Assembly (NCBI RefSeq): GCF_013410035.1
Contig: NZ_JACCBW010000001.1
Span: forward strand, 806,001 to 870,000
Source of the DNA: Nocardioides cavernae
GTDB taxonomy: Bacteria > Actinomycetota > Actinomycetes > Propionibacteriales > Nocardioidaceae
Direction of reading: 5' to 3'
DNA length: 64,000 bases
The notes beneath the pieces were generated by a model. That model was not told where the DNA came from. It did no database searches and saw only the letters and a list, made by a program, of their open reading frames with translations. The position numbers and the translations under genes are program-made. This document shows, in pieces, positions 15,254-25,491 of this stretch (its first letter is position 1; each line of letters opens with the position of its first letter).

Positions 15254-16501
15254 ATGGATGCAAAGACCGCCGACAACCGCACGTTCACGCTCGCCACCGT
15301 GCGACTCGCGGCCGTGCTCGCGATTGTTACCGCGCTGTTCCTCAGTGCCCTTCCGGAGAGCCACGCCGATGACGTGGCATCCAGCGAGAAGAAGCGCTCA
15401 CGTGGTAGCGCCGTCACGGCCACCCTGACCTCGCTGCCCCCGATCGTCGCGCCGGGCACCTCGCCCGCGGCGCCCAGCTCCACGGGCAGCCTCCTCGCCA
15501 CGTTCTCCCCTGCCGACCCCGGCCAGCGCGTCGTGCTGGAGAAGAAGGTCTCCGGCGGCTGGAAGGTCGTGGCCACGGCCCGCGAGGACGCCTGGGGATC
15601 CGCAGCCTTCTCCCCGGGCCGCGGCGCCTACCGCGCCAGCACCACCAGCCGGGGCATCACCTGGTCGACCCGCACCGTGCGCACCACCCGCTGGACCCCC
15701 GAGTTCGAGGACACCTTCTCCGGGACCTCCCTCGACGGCTCGGTGTGGAACGACCAGAAGCGCGAGCACGAGAGCGTGTACGCCCCCCGCACCTGCGCGC
15801 GTACGGACCCGTCGGCCCGCCGCGTCGAGGGCGGCGTCCTGCACCTCGGCGTCGCGGCCGACCCGGCCCGCGCCGGCATGCCGTGCAGCTGGTCGACCGA
15901 CCGGAAGTCGGGCACCAGCCCCTACCTCCTCAACACCCAGGTCGCCACGGAGTACACCCGCTCGTTCCGCCACGGCATCGTCGCCGCCCGCATCAAGCCG
16001 CAGCGCGCGAAGGGCATGCACTCGGGGTTCTGGATGCTCCCCCAGGGCACGACGTACGTCGACGGCGTCCCCGAGGGCGGCACCGAGATCGACGTCATGG
16101 AGTTCTTCGGCGAGACCGGGCGCGGCGACGAGACCATCGGGTCGCACATCCACTACTACGAGCCCGGCTGGAGCAAGGTCAGCCTCGGCGACATGTTCCC
16201 CCAGGCGCGCCGCTCGCTCGGCGGCAACCGCTCGTGGTGGCAGGAGTTCCACGTCTTCTCGGTCGAGTGGACCGCCCGCGAGTACATCTTCCGCATCGAC
16301 GGCCGCGAGTACTACCGCGAGGCCAAGGCGGTCTCGCAGGTCCCGCAGTACCTCGTCCTGTCCAACCTCACCTCCGACTACGAGCTCGACGAGCTGACCG
16401 CGGACGAGCTCGGCGACACCGCCCAGGTCGACTGGGTCCGCGTCTTCGACGCCACGTCGCACCAGACCTCGCGCACCTCCCACGGCCGCTCGGTGTCCTG
16501 A
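15254..16501 (+). CDS. Secreted glycoside hydrolase family 16 protein
   Basis: GH16 enzymes cut beta-1,3/1,4-glucans and related polysaccharides. The 415-residue protein has an N-terminal hydrophobic signal segment (about 15-33), a beta-sandwich module (about 55-145), and a GH16 domain with the signature E278-I-D-V-M-E283 in TEIDVMEFFG, the nucleophile and acid/base pair. The C-terminal lectin-like strands end in AQVDWVRVFD, typical of the family. An alternative GTG start at 15242 would add four residues. The upstream gap is unusually AT-rich for the window. The exact glycan is not determined. Confidence 0.92.
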   Translation: MDAKTADNRTFTLATVRLAAVLAIVTALFLSALPESHADDVASSEKKRSRGSAVTATLTSLPPIVAPGTSPAAPSSTGSLLATFSPADPGQRVVLEKKVSGGWKVVATAREDAWGSAAFSPGRGAYRASTTSRGITWSTRTVRTTRWTPEFEDTFSGTSLDGSVWNDQKREHESVYAPRTCARTDPSARRVEGGVLHLGVAADPARAGMPCSWSTDRKSGTSPYLLNTQVATEYTRSFRHGIVAARIKPQRAKGMHSGFWMLPQGTTYVDGVPEGGTEIDVMEFFGETGRGDETIGSHIHYYEPGWSKVSLGDMFPQARRSLGGNRSWWQEFHVFSVEWTAREYIFRIDGREYYREAKAVSQVPQYLVLSNLTSDYELDELTADELGDTAQVDWVRVFDATSHQTSRTSHGRSVS

Positions 16502-16553
16502 GGTGACGACGGCCGTCAGCCGGGCGCTCCTCCCCACGCCTAGGCTCGCGACC

Positions 16554-17051
16554 ATGCCCCGGATGCACGCCTTCGAGCTCCTCCCCGACGAGGCCGGCTG
16601 CGAGCTCGTGCGCCGGGACTGGCGGGCCCTGCGCGACGCCGGGCTGCCCTCGCAGCTCGACCACCGCGGCACCACCAACAGCCCCCACGTCACGCTCGCC
16701 GCCGCACCGGCGATCGGCGAGGAGCTCGCCCGGGCCGCGGCCGGCCTGCTCGCGGGGCACCTGCCCGCCGCGGTGCGTACGTCCGGGCTCGCGCTGTTCG
16801 GCGACCGGCGCGTCACGCTCGTACGCCTGCTGACCGTGCCCGACGCGATGACCCGCGCGGTGCTCGACCTGCGCGCCGCGGTACCGGACGTCGCGCACCT
16901 CGGGTGGCTCCCCCACGTCACGCTGGCGCGACGCGTCGAGCCCGCCGACGTCGCCCGCGCCCTGGCCGTCGTCACGCGGCCGGACGAGCCGCTCTCGCTC
17001 ACCACGCTGCGCCACTGGGACCCGGACGCCGGAATCGTCACCATCCTGTGA
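16554..17051 (+). CDS. 2'-5' RNA ligase / LigT-like phosphoesterase family protein
   Basis: The 165-residue protein has two His-x-Thr motifs in the right spacing, SPHVTLA and LPHVTLARR, which define the 2H phosphoesterase (LigT/2'-5' RNA ligase) superfamily. Members act on 2',3'-cyclic phosphates or related nucleotide ends. A TAGGCT box seven bases before the ATG at 16554 suggests leaderless expression. It is an independent gene between the GH16 gene and the glutamate transporter. Confidence 0.82.
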   Translation: MPRMHAFELLPDEAGCELVRRDWRALRDAGLPSQLDHRGTTNSPHVTLAAAPAIGEELARAAAGLLAGHLPAAVRTSGLALFGDRRVTLVRLLTVPDAMTRAVLDLRAAVPDVAHLGWLPHVTLARRVEPADVARALAVVTRPDEPLSLTTLRHWDPDAGIVTIL

Positions 17052-17110
17052 TGCCCCGGACGGGGCGGGCGACGTGGCCCGAAAGGGCTGCGTGCGGTTA
17101 GGTTTCGCCT

Positions 17111-17887
17111 ATGACTGCACAGGAAGCGGCACCTGTCAGCGCCGGGCGGGGTGAGCCCCTCGTCGTGCTGAGCGGCGTGCAGAAGCACTTCGGACAGCTC
17201 CACGCGCTCAAGGACATCGAGCTGACCGTCAAGCGCGGCGAGGTCGTCGTGGTGATCGGACCGTCGGGCTCCGGCAAGTCGACCCTGTGCCGCACCATCA
17301 ACCGCCTCGAGACCATCGACGAGGGCACGATCACCCTCGACGGCAAGGACCTCCCGCAGGAGGGCAAGGCGCTGGCCGCGCTCCGTGCCGAGGTCGGCAT
17401 GGTGTTCCAGAGCTTCAACCTCTTCGCCCACAAGACGATCCTCGAGAACGTCACGCTCGGGCCGGTCAAGGTCCGAGGCGTCGGCAAGGCCGACGCGGAG
17501 AAGCGCGCTCGCGAGCTCCTCGACCGGGTCGGCGTCGGCCACCAGGCCGCGAAGTACCCCGCCCAGCTCTCCGGTGGCCAGCAGCAGCGCGTCGCGATCG
17601 CGCGCGCGCTGGCGATGGAGCCCAAGGTCATGCTCTTCGACGAGCCGACCTCCGCGCTCGACCCGGAGATGATCAAGGAGGTCCTCGACGTCATGGTCGA
17701 CCTCGCCCAGCAGGGCATGACCATGATCGTCGTGACCCACGAGATGGGCTTCGCCCGTACGGCCGCCGACCGCGTCGTGTTCATGGCCGACGGCGCCATC
17801 GTCGAGGAGAACACCCCCGAGGAGTTCTTCACGCACCCGAGCTCGGACCGCGCGAAGGACTTCCTCGGCAAGATCCTCAAGCACTGA
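17111..17887 (+). CDS. gluA: Glutamate ABC transporter, ATP-binding protein
   Basis: This is the ATPase of a polar amino acid importer, 258 residues, with Walker [11 protein letters not shown], signature LSGGQQQRV, and Walker [16 protein letters not shown]. It belongs to the GluA/GlnQ group. TAGGTT lies six bases upstream of the ATG, so the operon message appears leaderless here. Downstream are the binding lipoprotein and two permeases in the order gluA-B-C-D known from Corynebacterium and Streptomyces; in Streptomyces the operon also lies near miaB. Confidence 0.95.
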   Translation: MTAQEAAPVSAGRGEPLVVLSGVQKHFGQLHALKDIELTVKRGEVVVVIGPSGSGKSTLCRTINRLETIDEGTITLDGKDLPQEGKALAALRAEVGMVFQSFNLFAHKTILENVTLGPVKVRGVGKADAEKRARELLDRVGVGHQAAKYPAQLSGGQQQRVAIARALAMEPKVMLFDEPTSALDPEMIKEVLDVMVDLAQQGMTMIVVTHEMGFARTAADRVVFMADGAIVEENTPEEFFTHPSSDRAKDFLGKILKH

Positions 17888-17994
17888 CCCAGCACTGGCC
17901 CAGCGCTGAGGACCCCACTCTCGGGAACCGCACTGCACCGACATCCCCAGAAACCCCCAGACGGCCTCGGGCCGCCAACCGAAGGAGAGCAAGG

Positions 17995-18879
17995 ATGAGA
18001 TTCACCAGGACCAAGGCGATCATCGCCACGGCGGGGTTGGCCCTGTCGCTCGCCGCCTGCGGCGACGCCGGCGAGGAGTCCGACGGCCCGGACGTCGAGG
18101 CCGCCGAGAACGCCTCCGACAACTTCGACGACGGCACCCGCATGAAGGAGCTGGCCGACGCCGGCTCCATCAAGATCGGCGTGAAGTTCGACCAGCCCGG
18201 CCTCGGCTTCAAGGACGCGGCCTCCGACACCCCGACGGGCTTCGACGTCGAGATGGCCAAGCAGCTCGCGGCCAGCCTCGGCATCGAGGGCGACGGCATC
18301 GAGTGGGTCGAGACGATCTCCGACAACCGCGAGCCCTTCCTCGAGGACGGCACCGTCGACCTCGTGCTGGCGTCGTACTCCATCACCGACGAGCGCCGTG
18401 CGGTCGTTGGCCAGGCCGGCCCCTACCTCGTCACCGGCCAGCAGCTGCTGGTCGCCGCCGACAGCGACATCGCCGACGTGGCCGACGTGAAGGGCGAGGA
18501 GGTCTGCTCCGTGACCGGCTCGACCTCGCTCGACAACATCGAGGCCGAGGGCGCCAAGCCGGTCGGCTTCGACACCTACTCCGAGTGCGTGGAGAAGGTC
18601 CTCGACGGCACCGTCTCGGCGATGTCGACCGACGGCACCATCCTCGCCGGCTACGCCGCGCAGAACGAGGGCGAGCTCAAGGTCGTCGGCGACCAGTTCT
18701 CCGAGGAGCGCATCGGCGTCGGCTACTCCAAGGACAGCCCCGAGATGTGCCAGTGGATCGTCGACACGATCACCGAGGCCTACGACAGCGGCAAGTACGA
18801 GGAGGCGTTCAACGCCACGCTCGGCCCCTCGGGCGTCGAGGTGCCCGAGCTCCCCGAGATGGACGCCTGCGAGTCCTGA
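17995..18879 (+). CDS. gluB: Glutamate ABC transporter, substrate-binding lipoprotein
   Basis: The 294-residue protein has a lipoprotein signal peptide with lipobox LAAC (Cys20) and a SBP_bac_3 domain. It starts with the typical SIKIGVKFDQPGLGFKD strand and TGFDVEMAKQLA helix. The anchored protein captures glutamate (inferred from operon type) and delivers it to GluC/GluD. The strong GAAGGAGAG ribosome site and the hairpin after the gene fit the higher expression expected of a binding protein. The 107 bases before it hold no other gene. Confidence 0.95.
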   Translation: MRFTRTKAIIATAGLALSLAACGDAGEESDGPDVEAAENASDNFDDGTRMKELADAGSIKIGVKFDQPGLGFKDAASDTPTGFDVEMAKQLAASLGIEGDGIEWVETISDNREPFLEDGTVDLVLASYSITDERRAVVGQAGPYLVTGQQLLVAADSDIADVADVKGEEVCSVTGSTSLDNIEAEGAKPVGFDTYSECVEKVLDGTVSAMSTDGTILAGYAAQNEGELKVVGDQFSEERIGVGYSKDSPEMCQWIVDTITEAYDSGKYEEAFNATLGPSGVEVPELPEMDACES

Positions 18880-18923
18880 CCCGCACGCTCCACCTGCACC
18901 ACAGCACTGCAGCAGCACTGCGA

Positions 18924-18953
18924 CCCGGGCCCGTCGGTGACGGCGGGCCCGGG
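18924..18953 (+). terminator. Intercistronic hairpin between gluB and gluC
   Basis: CCCGGGCCCG (18924-18933) pairs perfectly with CGGGCCCGGG (18944-18953) around a ten-base loop. It could protect the upstream gluB mRNA or partly end transcription, giving more binding protein than permease. No U-run follows. Confidence 0.6.
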
Positions 18954-18979
18954 GCGCACCCCCTGACGAGAGGAGTGGC

Positions 18980-19669
18980 GTGAACGCCGTCCTGGACAAC
19001 TTCGACCTGGTGCTGAGGGCCTTCGGCTACACGGTCTTCCTGTTCCTGGTCTCCGCCGTGATCTCACTGGTCCTCGGCACGTTGCTCGCCGCCATGCGCG
19101 TCGGCCCGGTCACGGTGCTCCGCATCTTCGGCACGGGCTACGTCACGCTCGTGCGCAACACCCCGCTCGTCATGATCTTCCTGTTCTTCCAGCTCGGCGC
19201 GGGCAAGATCTTCGACACCCTCCGCTTCACCTGGGTCGACATCCACATCGGCCCCTTCGACTTCACCTCGTTCTTCAGCGCGGCCGTCGCCTCGCTCAGC
19301 CTCTACACCGCGGCCTTCATCTGCGAGGCCATCCGCGCCGGCGTCAACGCCGTGCCCATGGGCCAGGCCGAGGCCGCCCGCGCGATCGGCCTGCCCTTCA
19401 GCGGCGTGATGTCGCAGGTCGTGCTGCCGCAGGCGATCCGCGCGTCGGTGCCGCCCCTGGCCAGCACGCTGATCGCGCTTCTCAAGAACACGTCGGTCGC
19501 CGGCGTCTTCGGCGTCATCGAGGCCGTCGGCCGGATGAAGGGCTTCACCAACGACTACGCCGACCAGCGCTGGGGCATCTTCATCGCCTTCGCGATCGGC
19601 TACGTCATCCTCGTCGAGATCGTGTCGCTGATCTCCTCGCTGCTCGAGCGCCGATGGAAGGTGGCCTGA
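18980..19669 (+). CDS. gluC: Glutamate ABC transporter, permease
   Basis: This 229-residue integral membrane subunit has about five hydrophobic segments and the EAA-type loop EAARAIGLPFSGVMSQVVLPQA that contacts the ATPase, in the HisM/GlnP permease family. The start is GTG at 18980 after an AGGAG site. The stop codon is one base from the gluD start, so the two permeases are translated together. Confidence 0.94.
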   Translation: MNAVLDNFDLVLRAFGYTVFLFLVSAVISLVLGTLLAAMRVGPVTVLRIFGTGYVTLVRNTPLVMIFLFFQLGAGKIFDTLRFTWVDIHIGPFDFTSFFSAAVASLSLYTAAFICEAIRAGVNAVPMGQAEAARAIGLPFSGVMSQVVLPQAIRASVPPLASTLIALLKNTSVAGVFGVIEAVGRMKGFTNDYADQRWGIFIAFAIGYVILVEIVSLISSLLERRWKVA

Positions 19670-19670
19670 C

Positions 19671-20540
19671 ATGAGTGCCGGAGTCCTCTTCGACGCCCCG
19701 GGTCCCGCCACCCGCGCCCGTCACCGGACCTACAGCATCGTCGCCGCCCTGGCGCTGGTCGCCGGCGTCGCCTTCGTGATCTGGCGGCTCTACGACACGG
19801 GCCAGCTCGAGTACGACAAGTGGGAGCCCTTCCTCACGCCCCGCTACATCGAGGCCATCCTCGTCGACGGCCTGCTGATCACCCTCCAGATGGCCTTCAG
19901 CGCCGTCATCGGCGCTGTCGTCTTCGGCGTCCTGTTCGGCGTCGGCAAGCTCTCGGACCACCGCTGGGTGCGCTGGCCCTGCTGGCTGGTCGTCGAGTTC
20001 TTCCGCGCCGTCCCGGTCATCATGCTGATGATCTTCTGCTTCTACGCGGTCTTCGGCGGGATGGACGAGCTCAGCCGCCGCACCTACTGGTCCGTGGTCC
20101 TCGCCCTCACGCTCTACAACGGCGCCGTGCTCGCGGAGGTCTTCCGCGCCGGCATCAACGCCGTGCCGCGGGGCCAGGCGGAGGCGGCGTACGCCATCGG
20201 CATGCGCAAGACGCAGGTCATGACGATCGTGCTGCTGCCCCAGGCCGTTAAGATCATGATCCCCGCGATCATCAGCCAGATGGTCGTCGCGCTCAAGGAC
20301 ACCAGCCTCGGCTACGCCGTCGCCGGCCTGGGCCTGACCCGCATCGCGAAGCCGATCTACCAGCAGTTCGGCAACCACGTGCCGACGATCATCGTCATCA
20401 CCGCGATCTACGTCGTGGTCAACCTGCTGCTCACGCTGCTCGCGACCTGGATCCAGAAGAAGTTCGTTGGCGAGAAGAAGGTGCTCGACGTGCCGATGGT
20501 CGGTCAGGCCCAGTCCGACCGAAGCACGGGAGTGATCTAG
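19671..20540 (+). CDS. gluD: Glutamate ABC transporter, permease
   Basis: This second permease of 289 residues has a longer soluble N-terminus, about five to six membrane segments and the coupling loop EAAYAIGMRKTQVMTIVLLPQA. It pairs with GluC as a heterodimer. It has a polar C-terminal tail of about 30 residues after the last membrane segment. It is the last gene of the operon; the next gene is convergent, 24 bases away. Confidence 0.94.
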   Translation: MSAGVLFDAPGPATRARHRTYSIVAALALVAGVAFVIWRLYDTGQLEYDKWEPFLTPRYIEAILVDGLLITLQMAFSAVIGAVVFGVLFGVGKLSDHRWVRWPCWLVVEFFRAVPVIMLMIFCFYAVFGGMDELSRRTYWSVVLALTLYNGAVLAEVFRAGINAVPRGQAEAAYAIGMRKTQVMTIVLLPQAVKIMIPAIISQMVVALKDTSLGYAVAGLGLTRIAKPIYQQFGNHVPTIIVITAIYVVVNLLLTLLATWIQKKFVGEKKVLDVPMVGQAQSDRSTGVI

Positions 20541-20564
20541 CCCTCGCGGGGGACGGTCGCGTCG

Positions 20565-21041
20565 CTACGCTCCGCGCCTCTCGGTCACCCAGAGCCGGAT
20601 CTCGCCCTCGACCACCACGGTCCCGTCGGTGCGCACGCCCCGCACGCGCACCGGGAGGTCGTACCCGTCCCCCAGCTCCGCGGTCCACTGCCCGGGCTCG
20701 GTCTCGGCGATGCAGGTGACGTCCGAGTCGGCCTTCGCGGTGTAGGCGACCTCCATCCCCCGGGGGATCCATCGCCGATCGCGCGGGATCGTGGCCTCGG
20801 CGAGCGCCCCCATGGCGGCCTCGAGGCCGTTGCAGAGCGCGATCGCGTGCACGGTGCCGATGTGGTTCTGCACCCCGCGGCGCTTGCGGATCACCAGCTC
20901 GGCCCGGTGGGGCTCGATCACCGTGAAGCGCGGGCGGATCGAGGCGAAGTAGGGGGCCTTCTGGCTGAAGGCGAGGGAGAAGAGGCGGCCGCCCAGGGGC
21001 AGGGCCGAGGTCTTCCTCCAGAGGTCGAGGACGGCAGGCAT
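20565..21041 (-). CDS. DUF4442 hotdog-fold thioesterase-like protein
   Basis: The 158-residue protein matches the DUF4442/PaaI-like hotdog family. Features are GTVHAIALCNGLEAAMG, corresponding to the hotdog helix with the usual N/H-x-G/A pattern, and KADSDVTC in the following strand. Relatives are acyl-CoA thioesterases, but no substrate can be given. TAACAT six bases upstream of the ATG at 21041 suggests a leaderless message. Confidence 0.8.
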   Translation of the reverse strand: MPAVLDLWRKTSALPLGGRLFSLAFSQKAPYFASIRPRFTVIEPHRAELVIRKRRGVQNHIGTVHAIALCNGLEAAMGALAEATIPRDRRWIPRGMEVAYTAKADSDVTCIAETEPGQWTAELGDGYDLPVRVRGVRTDGTVVVEGEIRLWVTERRGA

Positions 21042-21057
21042 GGCCAGATGTTACCAA

Positions 21058-21627
21058 TCAGTAACTGAGCCAGGCGAGAACGCGGTCCGCCGCCTCGTCG
21101 GCCGGCAGGTCCGTGTTGTCGACGAGCAGGTGGGGCCAGCGGGCCAGCAGCCGCTCTCCGGGGGCGTCTCGCCCGGGCTCAGAGGTCATCCGGTAGTCGG
21201 CCTCGAGCTGACGGACGTTGCCGTCGGACCAGTCGACGTCGCGCTTGGACTTCTTCTCCGCGAGCCGGTGCTCGGTGCGGTTGCGCACCAGTCGGGTGCC
21301 GAGGTCGGCGACGAGCTCGACCACCGCGACCCGGTCGCCGTACGGCTCCGCGAGCCGCTCGAGGTAGTCGGCCTCGTCCTGCTCGTCCATCCCCATGACG
21401 TAGGTGAAGACCAGGTCGGTGCCGTCCGACGCGGCCTCCTCGATGACGCGCCGGCGGATCTCGGCGTTGAGGGTGCGGAAGGGCGGCGTGCCGTAGTCGA
21501 AGACGTCGAGCAGCATCTCGATGCTGTGGTGGTTGTGGAACAGCCGGAAGTCCGAGCGGTCCGCGATGGCGCGGCCCACGGTCATCTTGCCGACGGCGGG
21601 CGGACCGAGGACCAGCAGCAGGCGCAT
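21058..21627 (-). CDS. P-loop kinase-like ATPase
   Basis: The 189-residue protein starts with a Walker A motif, LVLGPPAVGKMTVGRAIAD. It then has small-molecule-kinase-like features (HNHHSIEMLLDVFDYG, and VVELVADLGTRLVRNRTEHR as a likely lid). It resembles the shikimate/gluconate kinase class but is not assignable to a known enzyme. TAGCAT lies six bases before the start, and its TAG is also the stop codon of the upstream VOC gene, so this gene probably has its own leaderless promoter. Confidence 0.75.
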   Translation of the reverse strand: MRLLLVLGPPAVGKMTVGRAIADRSDFRLFHNHHSIEMLLDVFDYGTPPFRTLNAEIRRRVIEEAASDGTDLVFTYVMGMDEQDEADYLERLAEPYGDRVAVVELVADLGTRLVRNRTEHRLAEKKSKRDVDWSDGNVRQLEADYRMTSEPGRDAPGERLLARWPHLLVDNTDLPADEAADRVLAWLSY

Positions 21628-21636
21628 GGCGGGATG

Positions 21637-22017
21637 CTAGCCAGCGGGCGCGAGCACCTCGACCCGGTTTCCGTGGCCGTCGGCGGTGTGCAGCCGGACG
21701 TGCCCGGGGAAGGAGTCGCGCTGGCTCTCGTCCACCTCGAAGCCGAGCCGGCGCAGACGGCCGGCGACCACGTCGAGGTCGTCCACCACGAACGCGGGGT
21801 GCGCCTTGCGGGCGGGTGCGAAGGGGTCCTCGACGCCGACGTGCAGCTCGGCGGTGACGGCCCCAGCGGTGTCGTACGCCCGGAACCAGCACCCGCCGCG
21901 GCCGGCGAGGTCGGCCGGCTTGTCGACCTCGGCCAGGCCCAGGCCCTCGGCGTAGAACCGGCGGGCGACCTCCTCGCCGCCGGGCGGGCAGGCGACCTGC
22001 ACGTGGTGGAGCCGCAT
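21637..22017 (-). CDS. VOC-family (glyoxalase/bleomycin-resistance fold) protein
   Basis: The 126-residue single VOC domain contains HHVQVACPP (first metal-ligand position), FYAEGLGL, the FRAYDTAGAV strands and a C-terminal DGHGNRVEVLAP matching the D-P-x-G-N-x-x-E metal-site motif. It overlaps the upstream methyltransferase by one base (TGATG), so the two are translationally coupled. Family members act in resistance or small-molecule metabolism; none can be specified here. Confidence 0.85.
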   Translation of the reverse strand: MRLHHVQVACPPGGEEVARRFYAEGLGLAEVDKPADLAGRGGCWFRAYDTAGAVTAELHVGVEDPFAPARKAHPAFVVDDLDVVAGRLRRLGFEVDESQRDSFPGHVRLHTADGHGNRVEVLAPAG

Positions 22018-22826
22018 CACGCGTCCACCCGGTCGCCCTCGCCGGCCTTGCGCGCGACGACGAAGATGCGGCGGAACGGCAGGACGACGCGACCGGACCG
22101 GTCCGCGGGGTAGGCCTCGCGCAGCAGCGCGCGGAACTCGTCCTCGAAGAGGGGGCGCAGGTCGTCGGGCAGCGCCTGCAGCGTCGGTCGGGCACCGGTG
22201 CCGGAGACCCAGTCGAAGACGGGGTCGGGGCCGGAGAGCACGTGGAGGTAGGTCGTCTCCCACGCGTCGACCTCGCAGCCGAGGTCGACCAGCACGCGCA
22301 GGTAGTCGGCGGCGTCGTGGCTGGCGGGCACCGCGACGTCGCGGGTGTGCTCGGCGTACGGCGTGCGCGCGGCGATGTCGGTGCGGATGGTGTGGCTCGG
22401 CTCGTCGAAGTTGCCGGGCACCTGGAAGGCGAACCAGCCGCCGGGCGCGACCCGGTCGAGGAGGTCGGGCAGCAGCTCGAGGTGGTCGGGCACCCACTGG
22501 AGCGTCGCGTTGGAGACGAGCACGTCGATCGGCGCCCGCAGCGCGAGCGGGTCGGGTCGGGCCCAGTCGCGCAGGTCGCCGACCTCCCAGTCGATGCCCT
22601 CGACGGACCTCGCGGCGGCGATCATCTCGGGGCTGCTGTCGACGCCGACGACGCGCGCCCCGCGCCAGCGGTCGGCCAGCAGCGCCGTCAGGTTGCCGGG
22701 CCCGCACCCCAGGTCGACGACGCTGTGCGGCCGCTCGGCCTGCACCCGCGCCAGCAGGTCGACGAAGGGCCGGCCCCGCTCGTCGGCGTACGCGAGGTAG
22801 CGGTCGGGGTCCCAGGTGTGGCTCAT
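22017..22826 (-). CDS. tam: Trans-aconitate 2-methyltransferase-like SAM methyltransferase
   Basis: Tam methylates trans-aconitate, a spontaneous inhibitor of aconitase. The 269-residue protein has the SAM motif VVDLGCGPGNLT, acidic loop VVGVDSSPEM, and the Tam-like region VSNATLQWVPDH followed by GGWFAFQVPGNFDEPSH. The start MSHTWDPDRYLAYADERGRP is also typical of Tam. A GAGGAG site precedes the ATG. It is divergent from the marR gene with a 196-base gap holding a palindrome and two operator-like boxes, so MarR control is likely. Confidence 0.88.
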   Translation of the reverse strand: MSHTWDPDRYLAYADERGRPFVDLLARVQAERPHSVVDLGCGPGNLTALLADRWRGARVVGVDSSPEMIAAARSVEGIDWEVGDLRDWARPDPLALRAPIDVLVSNATLQWVPDHLELLPDLLDRVAPGGWFAFQVPGNFDEPSHTIRTDIAARTPYAEHTRDVAVPASHDAADYLRVLVDLGCEVDAWETTYLHVLSGPDPVFDWVSGTGARPTLQALPDDLRPLFEDEFRALLREAYPADRSGRVVLPFRRIFVVARKAGEGDRVDA

Positions 22827-22861
22827 GGTCGTCTCCTCGTGCTGGTGCGTGCTCGTGCCGG

Positions 22862-22924
22862 GGTAGTCCAGTGAGTTGTGGTCGACAGGCGGGGTGCTCG
22901 ACGGCCAATTCTCACTGGACTACC
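22862..22924. repeat. 63-bp palindrome in the tam/marR gap
   Basis: GGTAGTCCAGTGAG (22862-22875) and its exact complement (22911-22924) are 14-bp perfect arms. Interior bases such as TTG..TCGA and TCGA..CCAA continue the symmetry imperfectly. It lies in the leader of tam and upstream of the MarR boxes. It is too large for a simple operator and is more like a palindromic repeat or RNA hairpin. Confidence 0.75.
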
Positions 22925-22932
22925 GCATTGAT

Positions 22933-22950
22933 TGTCTTGATGTCGAGACA
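22933..22950. promoter_or_regulatory. MarR-type operator, distal box
   Basis: TGTCTTGATGTCGAGACA is an 18-bp near-palindrome with halves TGTCTTGA and TCGAGACA. It lies 73 bases before the marR start and 38 bases from the second box. Confidence 0.6.
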
Positions 22951-22970
22951 CTTCCACTCTCGACCCGATC

Positions 22971-22988
22971 TGTCTCGATGTCAAGATT
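22971..22988. promoter_or_regulatory. MarR-type operator, proximal box
   Basis: TGTCTCGATGTCAAGATT repeats the same motif with the two half-site variants exchanged. It lies just upstream of a likely CAGAAT -10 box (23011-23016), in position to block transcription of marR. Confidence 0.6.
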
Positions 22989-23022
22989 CTCGACCGCATT
23001 CGTCGTCTGGCAGAATGCCGCC

Positions 23023-23508
23023 ATGCGTGACGAGGTGGACGACCTGGTCGAGGCGTGGGGCCGCGAGCGCGGCGACCTCGACCTCGACCCCGTCGAGGTG
23101 TTCTCGCGCATCAGCCGGCTCTCCCGGCACCTCGACCTCGCGCGCCGCGACGCCTTCACCGCGCACGGCATCGAGTCGTGGGAGTTCGACGTGCTGGCCG
23201 CGCTGCGGCGCGCCGGCGAGCCGTACGAGCTCTCCCCCGGGCGCCTGCTCCGCGAGACCCTCGTGACCAGCGGGACCATGACCAACCGCGTCGACCGGCT
23301 CACCGACCGCGGCCTGGTGCAGCGGCTGCCCGACCCGCACGACCGTCGCGGCGTGCTCGTCCGGCTCACGGTCGAGGGCAAGGCTGCCGTCGACGGGGCG
23401 TTCGAGGCGCTGCTGGCCGCCGAGGCCGACCTGCTGGCCGACCTCCCGGACGAGGACCGCGCGCGTCTCGCGGGCCTGCTGCGGCAGCTGCTGGCGCCGT
23501 TCAGCTGA
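23023..23508 (+). CDS. MarR-family transcriptional regulator
   Basis: The 161-residue protein has the MarR winged helix: SRISRLSRHLDLARRDAF (dimerisation helix), WEFDVLAALRRAG, the recognition helix region TSGTMTNRVDRLTDRGLVQR and the wing PDPHDRRGVLVRLT. The ATG at 23023 is chosen because it gives the normal length and has CAGAAT six bases upstream; longer frames upstream run through the operator boxes. It probably represses itself and the divergent tam-VOC pair. The ligand is unknown. The next gene is convergent, four bases away. Confidence 0.92.
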   Translation: MRDEVDDLVEAWGRERGDLDLDPVEVFSRISRLSRHLDLARRDAFTAHGIESWEFDVLAALRRAGEPYELSPGRLLRETLVTSGTMTNRVDRLTDRGLVQRLPDPHDRRGVLVRLTVEGKAAVDGAFEALLAAEADLLADLPDEDRARLAGLLRQLLAPFS

Positions 23509-23512
23509 GGCC

Positions 23513-25369
<1,857 letters not shown>

Positions 25370-25437
25370 GTCCGGGCGATCCTCTCAGGTGTCGCCCAGC
25401 GGGCGCGGACCGGCGTACGCCGCGGGCCCGGGCGGTA

Positions 25438-25475
25438 CGTGAGCCACGTCTCCACGTCCCGGAAGGTGGCTCACG
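25438..25475. terminator. Hairpin between the flotillin and ABC-F genes
   Basis: CGTGAGCCAC (25438-25447) pairs perfectly with GTGGCTCACG (25466-25475) around an 18-base loop. It lies just after the flotillin stop codon, so it may end that transcript; a palindromic repeat is the alternative. Confidence 0.5.
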
Positions 25476-25491
25476 CGCCCCTCGTACGGCG

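Noticed and set aside
22876..23022. 49-residue N-terminal extension of the MarR protein
   Set aside because: The extension runs through the operator boxes and the palindrome arm and lacks MarR similarity; the ATG at 23023 gives the family length.
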